The translations under genes and the position numbers were made by a program. A stretch of 64,000 nt of DNA from Eustoma russellianum (taxonomy: Eukaryota; Streptophyta; Magnoliopsida; Gentianales; Gentianaceae), in NCBI GenBank assembly GCA_036186865.1, contig AP025074.1, positions 8,075,791 through 8,139,790 on the forward strand, in the 5' to 3' direction. Below the pieces are notes generated by a model. It was not told the origin of the DNA. It was given only the letters and a program-made list of their open reading frames with translations, and searched no databases. Numbering within the stretch: the first letter of the stretch is position 1; every line of letters begins with the position of its first letter. This document shows positions 33,486 through 44,699 of this stretch, piece by piece.

Positions 33486-33992
33486 TCACAACTTGAAGCT
33501 AAGAATAAAGTGTATGCCATTAGAGCCAACAGGAATCGTAAAGTTGTTATATTTGAGCCTGGTGATCTTGTTTGGTTACACTTGAGGAAAGAAAGATTCC
33601 CTAAGGAAAGGGACTCAAAGTTGAAGCCAAGAGGCGATGGACCGTTCAAAGTGTTGAAACGGCTTGGTGATAATGCCTATGTTCTCGATCTTCCTGAAGA
33701 AAGGTATGGTCCTATATCTAAAACTTTTAATGTTGCTGACCTTTCTCCATTTAGTATCGATTCAGATTCGAGGACGAATCCTTCTCAAGTGGGAGGGAAT
33801 GATGAGCTACAGCCTAACCTTGTGGATACAAACACTGATGATGACACCTCACTGCCCCGCACAGGTCCCATAACAAGGAATATGGCTAAGAAGTTGTTAC
33901 ATTGTGTTGAATCATTTCTTTACAGGCATGAAGAGGATGAACCAAGCAGAGATGATGTCCATTGGGTTTATATGATACAAGCTTTGATCTAG
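33486..33992 (+). pseudogene. pol: Integrase C-terminal fragment running into gypsy C 3' LTR
   Basis: The frame reads QLEAKNKVYAIRANRNRKVV, then FEPGDLVWLHLRKERFP, GDGPFKVLKRLGDNAYVLDLP, FNVADLSPF and DSRTNPSQVGGND. It crosses the LTR boundary at 33800 and continues for ~64 codons (GPITRNMAKKLLHC, FLYRHEEDEP) to a stop at 33990-33992. The tail aligns with the one encoded by G and F LTRs (GPMTRRRAREL, FLYKHVQDEP). The catalytic core is missing. It is probably picked up from an autonomous relative. Confidence 0.85.
33784..33799 (+). promoter_or_regulatory. Second (terminal) polypurine tract of gypsy C
   Basis: CTCAAGTGGGAGGGAA abuts the 3' LTR at 33800 and is preceded by GATTCGAGGACGAATCC, as in the other members. 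Confidence 0.8.
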
Positions 33993-35114
33993 TTGTATCA
34001 AAAGCATGTTGTACATATCTTTAGTTGTTCTTTTTAATATTGTTGGTTGGTTAACCTTGTTTTAGGATAGTTTGTGTTGTATTATTGCCTTGTCTTTCAG
34101 GTACACGTTCTTAGCTTGAAAATGCAAGTAGAACCTGAATTTTTGTTCAAGCAAGGAGGTGATAAGCAAGTAGCTTACAAGCAAGGAGGTGACAAGCACC
34201 CATGTCAAATCTGAATTCTTCTTCACGTTGAAACAAGGAAGGACAAGCTGCTCAACTCATTAACCAATAGGAAGAAGTCTCGCAAATGTTCAAACCAATC
34301 ACAATCAAGTTGAAGACAAGAATGCAAGCTGCACAACAATTGATCCAATCAAATTCCTTGAAGAATTCGGCTGGTTTAAGGCCTAAATGGGTTGAATATT
34401 CAAAGCCTAAACTACAACCAATCAAAGGGAGTTCAAACCAAGCTGCTCAATGCATTATCCAATCAAAACTTTGGCTGAAAACTAGCATGGAAGAAACGGC
34501 TGATTAAGCTTAATTCTTTTGAAAATTCAAAGCCACACTCACAACCAATCAAAGCCTAAATCAAAGCAAGCTGCTCCAAGTCTTATCCAATCAAATTGAT
34601 CAAGAAAAAGGCTGGAAACAAAGCAAGGAGTACACGGCAAAAGCAACCAGATTTCTTGGAACCAAAGTTGTTCAAAAGCAAGCATGTTATTTTAGACTTG
34701 TACCTTGTACTTTAAACCTTGTACCTATGTCATTTTCGTTTGTTATAAGTAAGGTAGGAACCTGAATGTACAAAGAACACAATTCAAATACATTTCAATC
34801 AAAATTTCCTTTAAGGAATTCTCAACTTTTCTATTTGAAGTTAAAACCACTTAACGGTTTCTTCCAAGTTCATAGCCTAGAACTTGTTAGTATTTACTTC
34901 ATTTTTGGTTCACAGCATCTTAGGGTCTCAATGAGGTTTTAGATGTGTTGGAATGCCAAAGAGGAAGAGGTGTTGGTATAAATTGAGCCAAGAACAAACG
35001 GTTACAGTTCAAGGGGTGTCATTGTGATGTTCTTTGCCATAGCTGAGGTTCAAATCAATTTGGAATAGAAGACAAAGTCTTGGAAACGTTTTCTAGCCTT
35101 CGTTTGGCTCATCA
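33800..35114 (+). repeat. 3' LTR of gypsy C
   Basis: TGATGAGCTACAGCC..GGCTCATCA, 1315 bp, directly repeated with 17385-18698. It is followed by TSD GAAAA. Confidence 0.92.
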
Positions 35115-35535
35115 GAAAATGTAATGCCAAACCCCTCAAGATATTTATCTTAATAGGTTAAAATATTTTTGAAAAATTCCTTTAGGAAGTATGTCAAATA
35201 CATTGAAGTTCTCAACCTTTGCAAGTCTGAAAATCAGATTGCACTAGTCTCAGAACTATTAACGTTTGATTGACTTATACTTGTCCAAATGGGTTGAAAC
35301 TTGCGCCAAATGAAACTTAAGAGGTGTGGCTATGTTTCTACAAAATTTTACAATTTTTGAAATTCGTTTGCTGTTTTTAAGATTGCAATGAAATGGATGC
35401 AGAATGCTGGAAACTGAAATTATTGTGCAGTAAAGTAAAGAACACAAAGGATTTTATACTGGTTCGGTTAAATCAACCTACTACAGTCTTCAAGGACACC
35501 TTCCTCGATTATCACTAAACCAAATTAACACCTTA

Positions 35536-36868
35536 TGATGTGTGAAACTCGTGGGCTTAACGATTCCACCTTCCAAACGTCCTTCACAAAGGGTTAGGCA
35601 CAAGGAAGAAGACTTCCCCTTGCTTCCTTAGTGAATAAAAACGTATGGATTAAAACGAGCAAGACCAACACTTCAAGATGGTCGTTGATCAGGCAAACCA
35701 ATAAGGCCCTCCTGGACGGCACCTTTAAGCAATGGCAACACCTTCAAAATGCTCAACTTTGAAGGATCTTAACCTAGGTTTTTAATGCAAAACCAAGAAA
35801 ACAAAGTCTCACACAAAGTGAAAGAAATATCAAGAATTCTTATTCATCAAAAGTTGTTCCTAACATTCGGCCAAAAGGCCCTATTTATAGACTAGAAAAC
35901 GTGCTCCTCAAGCCTTAGAATGGCCAGAAATTATTTCAAATAATGCTAGCTACGAAATGTTTAAATTTAAAATCTGGTTGAAATTCAAACCAAGATAATT
36001 TCTAGCTAAAACTTGAATTTGCTTGTAGAATGCCAACTTCTCTCTTCCAGCCGTGTATGATGACTAAATGGAGGTGTTTGAGACCTGATTTGATGATGAT
36101 AAAGTGGTTGGATTTGAATTCAAAGGCTGGTTCAAATTTGAATTCGAATTGAGTTTGAATTTGAATTCAGATTTGGGTTTAACTTTGAATTGTGATCTCA
36201 TCTCCTCCTTGCTTCAAGAATGACGTGTAGATGGCTTCGAGGTGGCTAAGATGTTGAATTCAAATGTTGGTTGAAGTTTGAATTCAAATTGAGTTTGAAT
36301 TTTGAATTCAAATTTGGGTTCAACTTTGAATCGTAGACTCATCTTCCTCTTAACCTCCAAGATGACGTGTGGAATGGACCAAGATAAGGCTGAGAATTTC
36401 TTGAAATATAAATCTCAAATTGGTTGAAACTTGAATTCAAATAATGGTTGAATTTAAATTCAAGTTTGTCTTCAAGTTTGAATGCGATTTAATCTCCATC
36501 TTTGAACTTCAAGTTGGACGCCACTATGGAGATAATTTGAGCTGGATTTTGAAAATGGAATTCCATCTTGGACACATTTGAATTTGTTTTCGTGGAGACA
36601 AACATTCTTCTCAAGACAACATTCCTTTTGTCTCCCTTTTTGAAGCACACGCCTGTAATGCCCTTTTGAGCTTCCATTTGGCTTGGAAATTTCATGTACC
36701 TAATTTACCAGCAAAGCAAACACAAGGAAGCAAGGATCCCAAGAAAACAAGACATACATTTGTTTATTTTATTGAAAGACGCATATATGCATGAAAAGTG
36801 ATGCATGGAATGCAACCTAAGACTAAGACAAACTTTGTCTTGTATTTTGCACACCTTGGACCGCATCA
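35536..36868 (-). repeat. 3' LTR of gypsy D
   Basis: 1333 bp, TGATGTGTG..GACCGCATCA on the + strand. The middle (about 36105-36375) holds two imperfect ~125-bp tandem units rich in GAATTCAAA. The reversed TATA box (CTATTTATAG) is near 35880. Confidence 0.9.
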
Positions 36869-36885
36869 TTCCCTCCTTCCTAAAA
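36869..36885 (-). promoter_or_regulatory. Polypurine tract of gypsy D
   Basis: On the - strand AGGAAGGAGGGAA directly precedes the LTR, after GATTCGGGACGAATC. Confidence 0.8.
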
Positions 36886-36933
36886 AAGATTCGTCCCGAA
36901 TCTTAGCATGTATGTCATGCAGGAGAAAGATCC

Positions 36934-38100
36934 TCAATAATGCAACAAAGATACAAGACACACACGTATGCACACTTTCATCCTAAGATGTTTAGGGTGA
37001 ATGAGTAATGCAATGACAAAACATGTTCTTTGCGACTCATAAAAGCTGATTCGATCATGCATCAATAATAAGTAAGTCCTCTTCTTCACATGTTTTGGAT
37101 GCATTAGGATCTGATTTTCAAATTTTAGTTGATAATATGCATCATCAAATCCTCTAGGGGGAGCATGACAAGAGGTGTTCAACGGAGGTTTCTTTGTAGT
37201 GTTTTTAGGATGTATAACCAATAAAAGCTCATAGTGATCGTGCATTTGATCCTCACACAAGGTCAGCACATGAATGTCAGATGATGTATCATGATGTGGT
37301 GACAAAAATAGCGTGTTTGGAGTTGTGATATTCATGTCGCCATTATTGTCATTGACGCTCATTAAAACTTCCAAATCCGGTGAATTTAAACTATCTTGCT
37401 CATTAAAGCACAAATCAGTACTAACTTCCAGATTATTATCCTCAAAATCAGTTTGCAACGTAACGTCAAGTGGAATTCTATATTCATACTCATGTAAATT
37501 GGAATTTTCATGGGGTGGAATGTCACTATCAAAACACTCAAACAAAGGATTATTATAGACAATCCATTCATGCTTCTCAACATTATCATTTTTGTCACCT
37601 AAGACATCATTATTCTCACTTGAAATGTCACTCCAATCATCTTGTAAATCAGCATGTAAATCAAGCAAATCACGTGAATCATGCGAAGCACAAACAACTT
37701 TAGATTTATGCTCATCACTTTCAGTACGTAAGTCAGTCTCATGTGTATGAACACTATGAACATCGACAAGTCTCCTAAGACCTTGCAATTTATTAAGGAG
37801 GTCTAATCTGTGTACCTTTTGTTCTTCTACTTCTAAAAGGATTTCAAAGTTGCGTTCTTTTTGCGCTAGAAATTTCTTACGAATGTCAGCATTACGTTCT
37901 AAGAACTTCACAGAGTTATGTTCATTCAGCACATCAACTTTAGCATCATGAACGACATGTTTATCAATCGAAATTTCAGCATCATCATCATAAGAATCAT
38001 GCTCATTACCAACACTAAAATCAAGCGAATCAATTTCGTAATAAGCTTAATTGAAGCCTTTTACCATTACGTGATAGAGGTCTCTAATGTCATCTTCCAT
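36934..38100 (-). pseudogene. Acidic protein with three HPK(H/N) motifs, one stop
   Basis: The ATG at 38100 follows the intron acceptor and gives MEDDIRDLYHVMVKGFN. A TAA at 38047-38049 interrupts it, and the same frame then runs open for 370 codons to 36934. Residues just after position 37932 form a Lys/Glu-rich helix-like stretch (RKKFLAQKERNFEILLEVEE). A long Asp/Asn/Glu-rich segment follows. Then come IHPKNTTKK (from 37212), MHPKHVKKR (from 37101) and IHPKHLRMK (from 36999), spaced 37 and 34 codons apart, each after a short hydrophobic run. It is the only coding region of element D. I do not recognise a family. The single stop may be a recent disabling change. Confidence 0.65.
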
Positions 38101-39439
38101 GAGTAACCTGAAATTAATCGAGCAACAAAGAAAGGAAAAACTAACACAAAGATGAAAGAGATTTCGTTACGTTAGTGGGAAAAGAAAACAAAATACAGGC
38201 ACTCCTCTTTCTTTAATCTCCACTCTCTTACCACTTTGCTTCTTGGACAACCTGAAGTTAATAAGATTCAAAGTGATCAATTAAGAAAGTGTTTTGCCAA
38301 TGCTTCTCCAAATCACAATGATCTCCACTTGTTTCTTCCGTTTGCTTTCAAGTTGCACCAAATAGTATCAAAAACAGAATCAAGTGAAATGAAAAAAAAC
38401 TTGAACTTTTCTACTAAGATTCAAAGAAAGTAAGCAACCAAAATTGTTGTATAAGGCCGAACCAAAGATGAACTAAGGGTTGCCGTGGGCAATCTTTAGT
38501 TAATTTTGATTATATGCACTTATTATCCACAAAATGATTCAAGTCATGCAATAATCAAGTATCCAAATGTGTGATTGGTTCAAGATGTTCAGGACATGGA
38601 TAATAGGTATGGCGTGGTTATGTATGAAAGATGACGCCAAGTTTGTCCAAAGGATTTTCAAACAATTGCACAACTGTTTTTCCTCTTTTCTATTCACTTT
38701 TTTTGTTCTCTTCTTGCTATTTTGACGTCAGCAAGTTCAGATTCTTCTTTGTTTTTTTGTTCAAGGCAAGAAAACGTAACTTCTCTTCTTTTACCTAAAC
38801 GTTGTTTTTTTTTGACAAAACCTGGCAAAGAGCTTTCAATTCAGCCAAGGTAATCTCAAATATGCAATATTATGCAAGGTGATTATGAATGGGGATGAAT
38901 CTCGGTTAGGGTTTAGTGGGTAAACTGAGGTTAGGGTTTTGAAGGATTAAGGTTTTGAGTGGTGGGTTTTCAGCTTTTGTGTTTTTTGTGGAAATTGTTT
39001 TCACAAGTATGATAAGCAAGATTGAAGCATGAAATTAACCACAATATGAATCACAAGATGCATACAATCATCATCAACTAAAAGCTTCGGTAGCAACAAG
39101 ATGATTTGAAACCGAGGTAGCTTTATAGGCTGATGGTTGGATTATTTAAAAGAAGGCTGAATATGACCTAAAACGCAACAAACCCTAATTTGTTCAAGTT
39201 TGAACGACTCAAAATCAGATTGTGATGCGAAAAGGGAATAAAAGAGATGATACTTGAATGATGAAAAGAAAAATGCAGGAACGTGCAAGGACTCAAAGCA
39301 AATGAATTGGATTTTTTTTTTGTATGAGATGCAAGACAATGGCGTGTAGAGTGAGGGGTAGAAGAAGGACTCAACTGAAATTGAAATGACTAGACTCAAA
39401 CGAAAAGGAAATGATAGATGGTGGAATAGAGTAACCTGG
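38101..39439 (-). other. Leader of gypsy D
   Basis: It is homologous to the leaders at 2130-3815 and 49990-51639, which puts D in the G/F family. It holds AGGGTTTAG-type (telo-box complement) motifs near 38930 and the stem-loop at 38477-38494. It holds no gene. Confidence 0.75.
38108..38231 (-). other. Putative leader intron of gypsy D
   Basis: Donor GTG|GTAAGAG begins at 38231 and acceptor AATTTCAG ends at 38108, seven bases before the ATG at 38100. Length is 124 bp. CTAACGTAAC inside could be the branch site. Confidence 0.5.
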
Positions 39440-39451
39440 TCTCTGATACCA
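39440..39451 (-). promoter_or_regulatory. Primer-binding site of gypsy D
   Basis: On the - strand TGGTATCAGAGA, three bases after the 5' LTR terminus GCATCA. Confidence 0.88.
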
Positions 39452-39454
39452 ATT

Positions 39455-40790
39455 TGATGCGTGTAACTCGTGGGCTCCAATGATTCCACCTTCCAAACGT
39501 CCTTCACAAAGGGTTAGGCACAAGGAAGAAGAATTCCCCTTGCTTCCTTAGTGAATAAAAACGTATGGATTAAAACAAGCAAGACCAACAATTCAAGATG
39601 GTCGTTGATCAGGCAAACCAATAAGGCCCTTCTGGACAGCACCTTTAAGCAATGGCAACACCTTCAAAAATGCTCAACTTTGAAGGATCTTAACCTAGGT
39701 TTTTACTGCAAAACCAAGAAAACAAAGTCTCACACAAAGTGAAAGAAATATCAAGAATTCTTATTCATCAAAAGTTGTTCCTAACATTCGGCCAAAAGGC
39801 CCTATTTATAGACTAGAAAACGTGCTCCTCAAGCCTTAGAATGGCCAGAAATTATTTCAAATAATGCTAGCTACGAAATGTTTAAATTTAAAATTTGGTT
39901 GAAATTCAAACCAAGATAATTTCTAGCTAAAACTTGAATTTGCTTGTAGAATGCCAACTTCTCTCTTCCAGCCGTGTATGATGACTAAATGGAGGTGTTT
40001 GAGACCTGATTTGATGATGATAAAGTGGTTGGATTTGAATTCAAAGGCTGGTTCAAATTTGAATTCGAATTGAGTTTGAATTTGAATTCAGATTTGGGTT
40101 TAACTTTGAATTGTGATCTCATCTCCTCCTTGCTTCAAGAATGGCGTGTAGATGGCTTCAAGGTGGCTAAGATGTTGAATTCAAATGTTGGTTGAAGTTT
40201 GAATTCAAATTGAGTTTGAATTTGAATTCAAATTTGGGTTCAACTTTGAATCGTAGACTCATCTTCCTCTTAACCTCCAAGATGGCGTGTGGAATGGACC
40301 AAGATAAGGCTGAGAATTTCTTGAAATATAAATCTCAAATTGGTTGAAACTTGAATTCAAATAATGGTTGAATTTAAATTCAAGTTTGTCTTCAAGTTTG
40401 ATGCGATTTAATCTCCATCTTTGAACTTCAAGTTGGGCGCCACTATGGAGATAATTTGAGCTGGATTTTGAAAATGGAATTCCATCTTGGATACATTTGA
40501 ATTTGTCTTTGTGGAGACAAACAATCTTCTCCTCAAGACAACATTTCTTTTGTCTCCCTTTTTGAAGCACACGCCTGTAATGCCCTTTTGAGCTTCCATT
40601 TGGCTTGGAAATTTCATGTACCTAATTTACCAGCAAAGCAAACACAAGGAAGCAAGGATCCCAAGAAAACAAGACATACATTTGTTTATTTTATTGAAAG
40701 ACGCCTATATGCATGAAAAGTGATGCATGGAATGCAACCTAAGACTAAGACAAACTTTGTCTTGTATTTTGCACACCTTGGACCGCATCA
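39455..40790 (-). repeat. 5' LTR of gypsy D
   Basis: 1336 bp, highly similar to 35536-36868. The - strand TATA box is at 39802-39810 (TATAAATAG). Confidence 0.92.
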
Positions 40791-42399
40791 CCTTACCACA
40801 AGGGTTGCTGGAGATACACACCAACTCCACCCTTAAACAAACGTTACAAGCAATAACACGATCACGAACACCACCACCAAACGAATGAAGGTTTGATCAC
40901 ACCTTGATCAACCTTTTACAATTTAAAACGTGTATGGTGGTCTAATCAAAGCCTATTCAATATATTGAATATAAGAACAATAGGCTTGAGAGAAGAAAAA
41001 GAAGAAGAAAGAAATGTAGAAGAAGAGAGTAGAGAGTCTTTTTGCACTTGTGAGATTATGAGTGTTGTCTTGTCTTTGTGTGCTCTCTTCTCTTCTATTT
41101 ATTCATGGGTGGCAGCCCCCTAGAACTTTTCTTCCATCTTGAGAATTTTCTTTTATGTCTTTGGAAGATTGTCTTATGTAGATATGACACCATCTTGCTT
41201 ACTTGGCACAACTTGATTGGATGAATGTCTTGGCTTTGCTTACTTGGCACTCTATGATTGGATGAGTCTTGTCACTAATTAGTAGCTTTAAAAGTCTGAG
41301 ATTAAATTCTAAAAACATGTGACAAATAAGGTTTAAAACATTGCTAGATACTCAAAAATTAATCCCTTCAATTTTGGAAGCAAATTTGATCACCATCAAG
41401 ACTCAAAAAACGGCCACCACATTGTCTCACATGCTGAGTTTTCAGTATGTGTTACATTTGCTACAAAGTTTAAAATTGTTACCTTGTGTAGCTCCCTCCA
41501 TTATGTCACTAACATTGTGTGGCTTATTCTCCACCAATTGAGATAACAACTAAGCTCCACATAAGCTTCACCAAACTGCAGTAGGCGTGTGATATAGTCT
41601 CCAACATGTGCTGAATTTCGTTTTTGTAAACTTTGTAAAATATTGCACAATAATTATACACATATGGTATATTCCAATCAGCCCTAATTTGAATATTCTA
41701 GTACACTTTAATATGTCTTGAATATGTAAAAAGTATCTAGATACATGTTACATGTCATGCCAAAAACGTTCCATGTGTTGAATATGGGCTGGCCATCTAT
41801 ATGTGGCAAATACGTGACACATTGGCAAAGTTTCGGTAGTCACCCAATACGACAATTTTTAGTTTACAACCTTGTAACGTGTCGTAATAATTTTGTCATC
41901 ACCATGACTTATATCATATGATATAACACCTGAATATACTCATAATATGAGGTAAGTATAGTGGTGTGATGTTGACGTATGTTTGTAACATATGTAACGT
42001 GTCAGTAGTACGTCGGAATATATGTGTATTGTGTCTTTTTAAAAAAAAATATCTGAATATATATATATATATATACACATAAACGTGTGAAGAGGAGTAG
42101 GAGGAGACTTTCCATTTCCAAGTTTGTTGCTATATGCCTTCTCCAAATATATCTCCATTTAATGAACTAGTTTAGTTCATTAATGTGGGCACCTGAAAAT
42201 AGTTCAAACACAACAAATGTTTGCCATTTGATGTAAGCTTTAAAGCTTCATGGCTTGTTAGTATGGAAACATTATATAAAAAGTATATAAGGCAAGTTTA
42301 TCACAAAAACGTGTCAAGTAATAAAATTGTCATGCATTTCTTAAACATATTGTATTTAAATCATGTATTCATAATTCACTCGAACTCTTTTTCTCAACA

Positions 42400-42662
42400 A
42401 TCTTCTCCTTTTGATGATTTATAAAATAACACTATTTCATGATTTAAATTTAACCGCTCCCCTCTAATTGTACACAAATTCAAATTTTGAATTTTGAATT
42501 GTCTCCCCCTTGATTTGTGCAATCATACTCTCTTAGCTCCTTAAATCACACTCACTCCATCCTTAAATCACTCTCACTCCCTCTTAAATCATGCCCTCTC
42601 TCTCCCCCTTTATTTTGGAAATAAAATCAAAAGTGCATGTAAAGATGGAAGGAAATAGCAAG
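42400..42662 (-). promoter_or_regulatory. Polypurine region of Copia-2
   Basis: On the - strand purine tracts (AAAAGGAGAAGAT next to the LTR, then AAGGGGGAGAC and AAAGGGGGAGAGAG) are repeated, as in Copia-1. The duplicate is at 44425-44690. No gene is seen. Confidence 0.6.
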
Positions 42663-43569
42663 CTATAGCAAATCAGCAGCAATCATACTTAATTTAGAAT
42701 TTAGCTTTTCGTACGTGACTTGATTTAGTGCTTTGGTGAATACGTCGGCTACTTGTGCTTCAGTGCGTACATGTTCTATAACAATATCTCTATTATTCAC
42801 GTGATCACGAAGAAAGTGATATCGTACTTCTATGTGTTTTGCCTTAGATTGTAGTACGGGGTTCTTAGATAAATTTATAGCACTCATGCTATCACAATAA
42901 ATGGAAATGCGATTTACCATAATTCCAAATCAGAAAGTTGTTGTCTTAACCATAGAAGTTGTGTGCAACAAAGACTAAGTGTCATGTATTTAGCTTCAGT
43001 AGTAGATAATGCCACACTCGCTTGCTTTTTCGAAAACCAAGAGATTAATGAATTTCCTTTAAATTGACAAGTGTCACTTGTGCTTTTTCTATCTATTTTA
43101 CATCCACCATAATCCGCATCCGTATAAGCATGCAAGTCGAATTCACAATTCTTATCATACCGAATTCCTAAAGTGGGGGTGTGCTTAATGTATCGAAATA
43201 TTCTTTTTACAGTATTATAGTGAGACACTTTAGGTTGGCTTTGAAAACGTGCACACATACATACACTAAACATTGCGGTAAGATAAAGCAAAGAACCAAT
43301 CATAGACCTATATAAAGTATTATCAAAGTCTTTTCCATTATCATCTTTATCTAGTTTAGTGGTGACACTCATAGGGGTGGGGGTGGTTTCAAGTTCTCAA
43401 AATTGAACTTTTTAATCATGTCATTCGCATATTTAACTTGACTTATATAGATGCCTTTACTAGCTTGTTTAATTTGTAAGCCAAGAAAATAATTCAATTC
43501 ACCAACCATAGACATTTCAAACTCGGATTTCATGCAAGTTTCAAATTCTTCAACAAGTTTATATAGCAT
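42663..43569 (-). pseudogene. pol: Copia-2 Pol C-terminus, duplicate copy 1
   Basis: Three overlapping frames read, in sense order, EFEMSMVGELNYFLGLQIKQ, LYRSMIGSLLYLTA with loss of SRPDI, HAYTDADYGGCKIDRKST, STTEAKYMTLSL, then IYCDSMSAINLSKNP and ADVFTKALNQ. This is the RT end plus RNase H of copia Pol, about 70% like Copia-1. It is truncated upstream by the duplication junction at 43570. Confidence 0.88.
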
Positions 43570-44699
43570 CTAAGCTCCACCAAGCTGCAGTAGGCGTGTG
43601 ATATGGTCTCCAACATGTGCTGACGTTCGTTTTTGTAAACTTTGTAAAATATTGCACAATAATTATACACATGGTATATTCCAATCAGCACTAATTTGAT
43701 TATTTTAGTACACTTTAATATGTCTTGAATATGTAAAAAGTATCTAGATACATGTTACATGTCATGCCAAAAACGTTCCATGTGTTGAATATGGGCTGGC
43801 CATCTATATATGGCAAATACGTGACACATTGGCGAAGTTTCGGTAGTCACCCGATACGACAATTTTTAGTTTACAACCTTGTAACGTGTCGTAATAATTT
43901 TGTCATCACCATGACTTATATCATATGATATAACACCTGAATATACTCATAATATGAGGTAAGCATAGTGGTGTGATGTTGACGTATGTTTGTAACATAT
44001 GTAACGTGTCGGTAGTACGTCAGAATATATGTGTATTATGTCTTTTTAAAAAATCTGAATATATATACATACACGTGTGAAGTGGAGTGGGAGGAGACTT
44101 TCCATTTCCAAGTTTGTTGCTATCATGCCTTCTCCAAATATATCTCCATTTAATGAACTACTTAGTTCATTTAACTAAGTACTTCACTTAATGAACTAGT
44201 TTAGTTCATTAATGTGGGCACCTGAAAATAGTTCAAACACAACAAATGTTTGCCATTTGATATAATCTTTAAAGCTTCATGGCTTGTTAGTACGGCAACA
44301 TTATATAAAAAGTATATAAGGCAAGTTTATCAAAAAACGTGTCAAGTAAAAAAATTGTCATGCATTTCTTAAACACGTTGTATTTAAATCATGTATTTGT
44401 AAATCACTCAAACTCTTCTTCTCAACAATCTACCCTTTTGATGATTTACAAAATAACACTATTTCATGATTTAAATTTAACCGCTTCCCTCTAATTGTGC
44501 ACAAATTCAATTTTGAATTTTGAATTGTCTCCCCCTTGATTTGTGCAATCATACTCGCTTACCTCCTTAAATCACTCTCACTCCATCCTTAAATCACTCT
44601 CAATCCCTCTTAAATCATGTCCTCTCTCCCCCTTTATTTTGGAAATAAAATCAAAAGTGCATGTAAAGATTGAAGGAAATAGCAAGCTATAGCAAATCA

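Larger units (their letters stand above)
17385..35114 (+). mobile_element. Gypsy C, chimeric RT-less element
   Basis: LTRs (17385-18698 and 33800-35114) begin TGATGAGCTACAGCC and end GGCTCATCA. The TSD is GAAAA at 17380-17384 and 35115-35119. The interior has a PBS, a leader interrupted by Copia-1, a Gag remnant fused to an acidic HPKH frame, a first polypurine tract with ~320 bases of a different LTR-like sequence, an integrase C-terminus, and a second polypurine tract. The LTRs differ at roughly 15-20 positions by eye in 1.31 kb. It has no RT. Confidence 0.85.
35536..40790 (-). mobile_element. Gypsy D, complete element coding only an HPKH protein
   Basis: LTRs are 35536-36868 and 39455-40790. 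The TSD is CCTTA at 35531-35535 and 40791-40795. The PBS at 39440-39451 and the polypurine tract at 36869 are both on the - strand, which fixes the true orientation of this LTR family. The interior is 2.6 kb: a leader with stem-loop and intron signals, then one acidic frame. There is no gag, protease, RT or integrase. The uninterrupted target is visible at ~59218 in the sister LTR. Confidence 0.9.
17038..42399 (-). repeat. 3' LTR of Copia-2, split by C and D
   Basis: LTR pieces are 17038-17384, 35120-35535 and 40796-42399. They join to match the right LTR 58467-61183 in order. The right copy shows the uninterrupted text at both insertion points: TGGTCTGAAA..AACCCC near 58800 and ACACCTTACCACAAGG near 59220. 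The ~290 bases at 60212-60503 are absent here. Confidence 0.85.
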
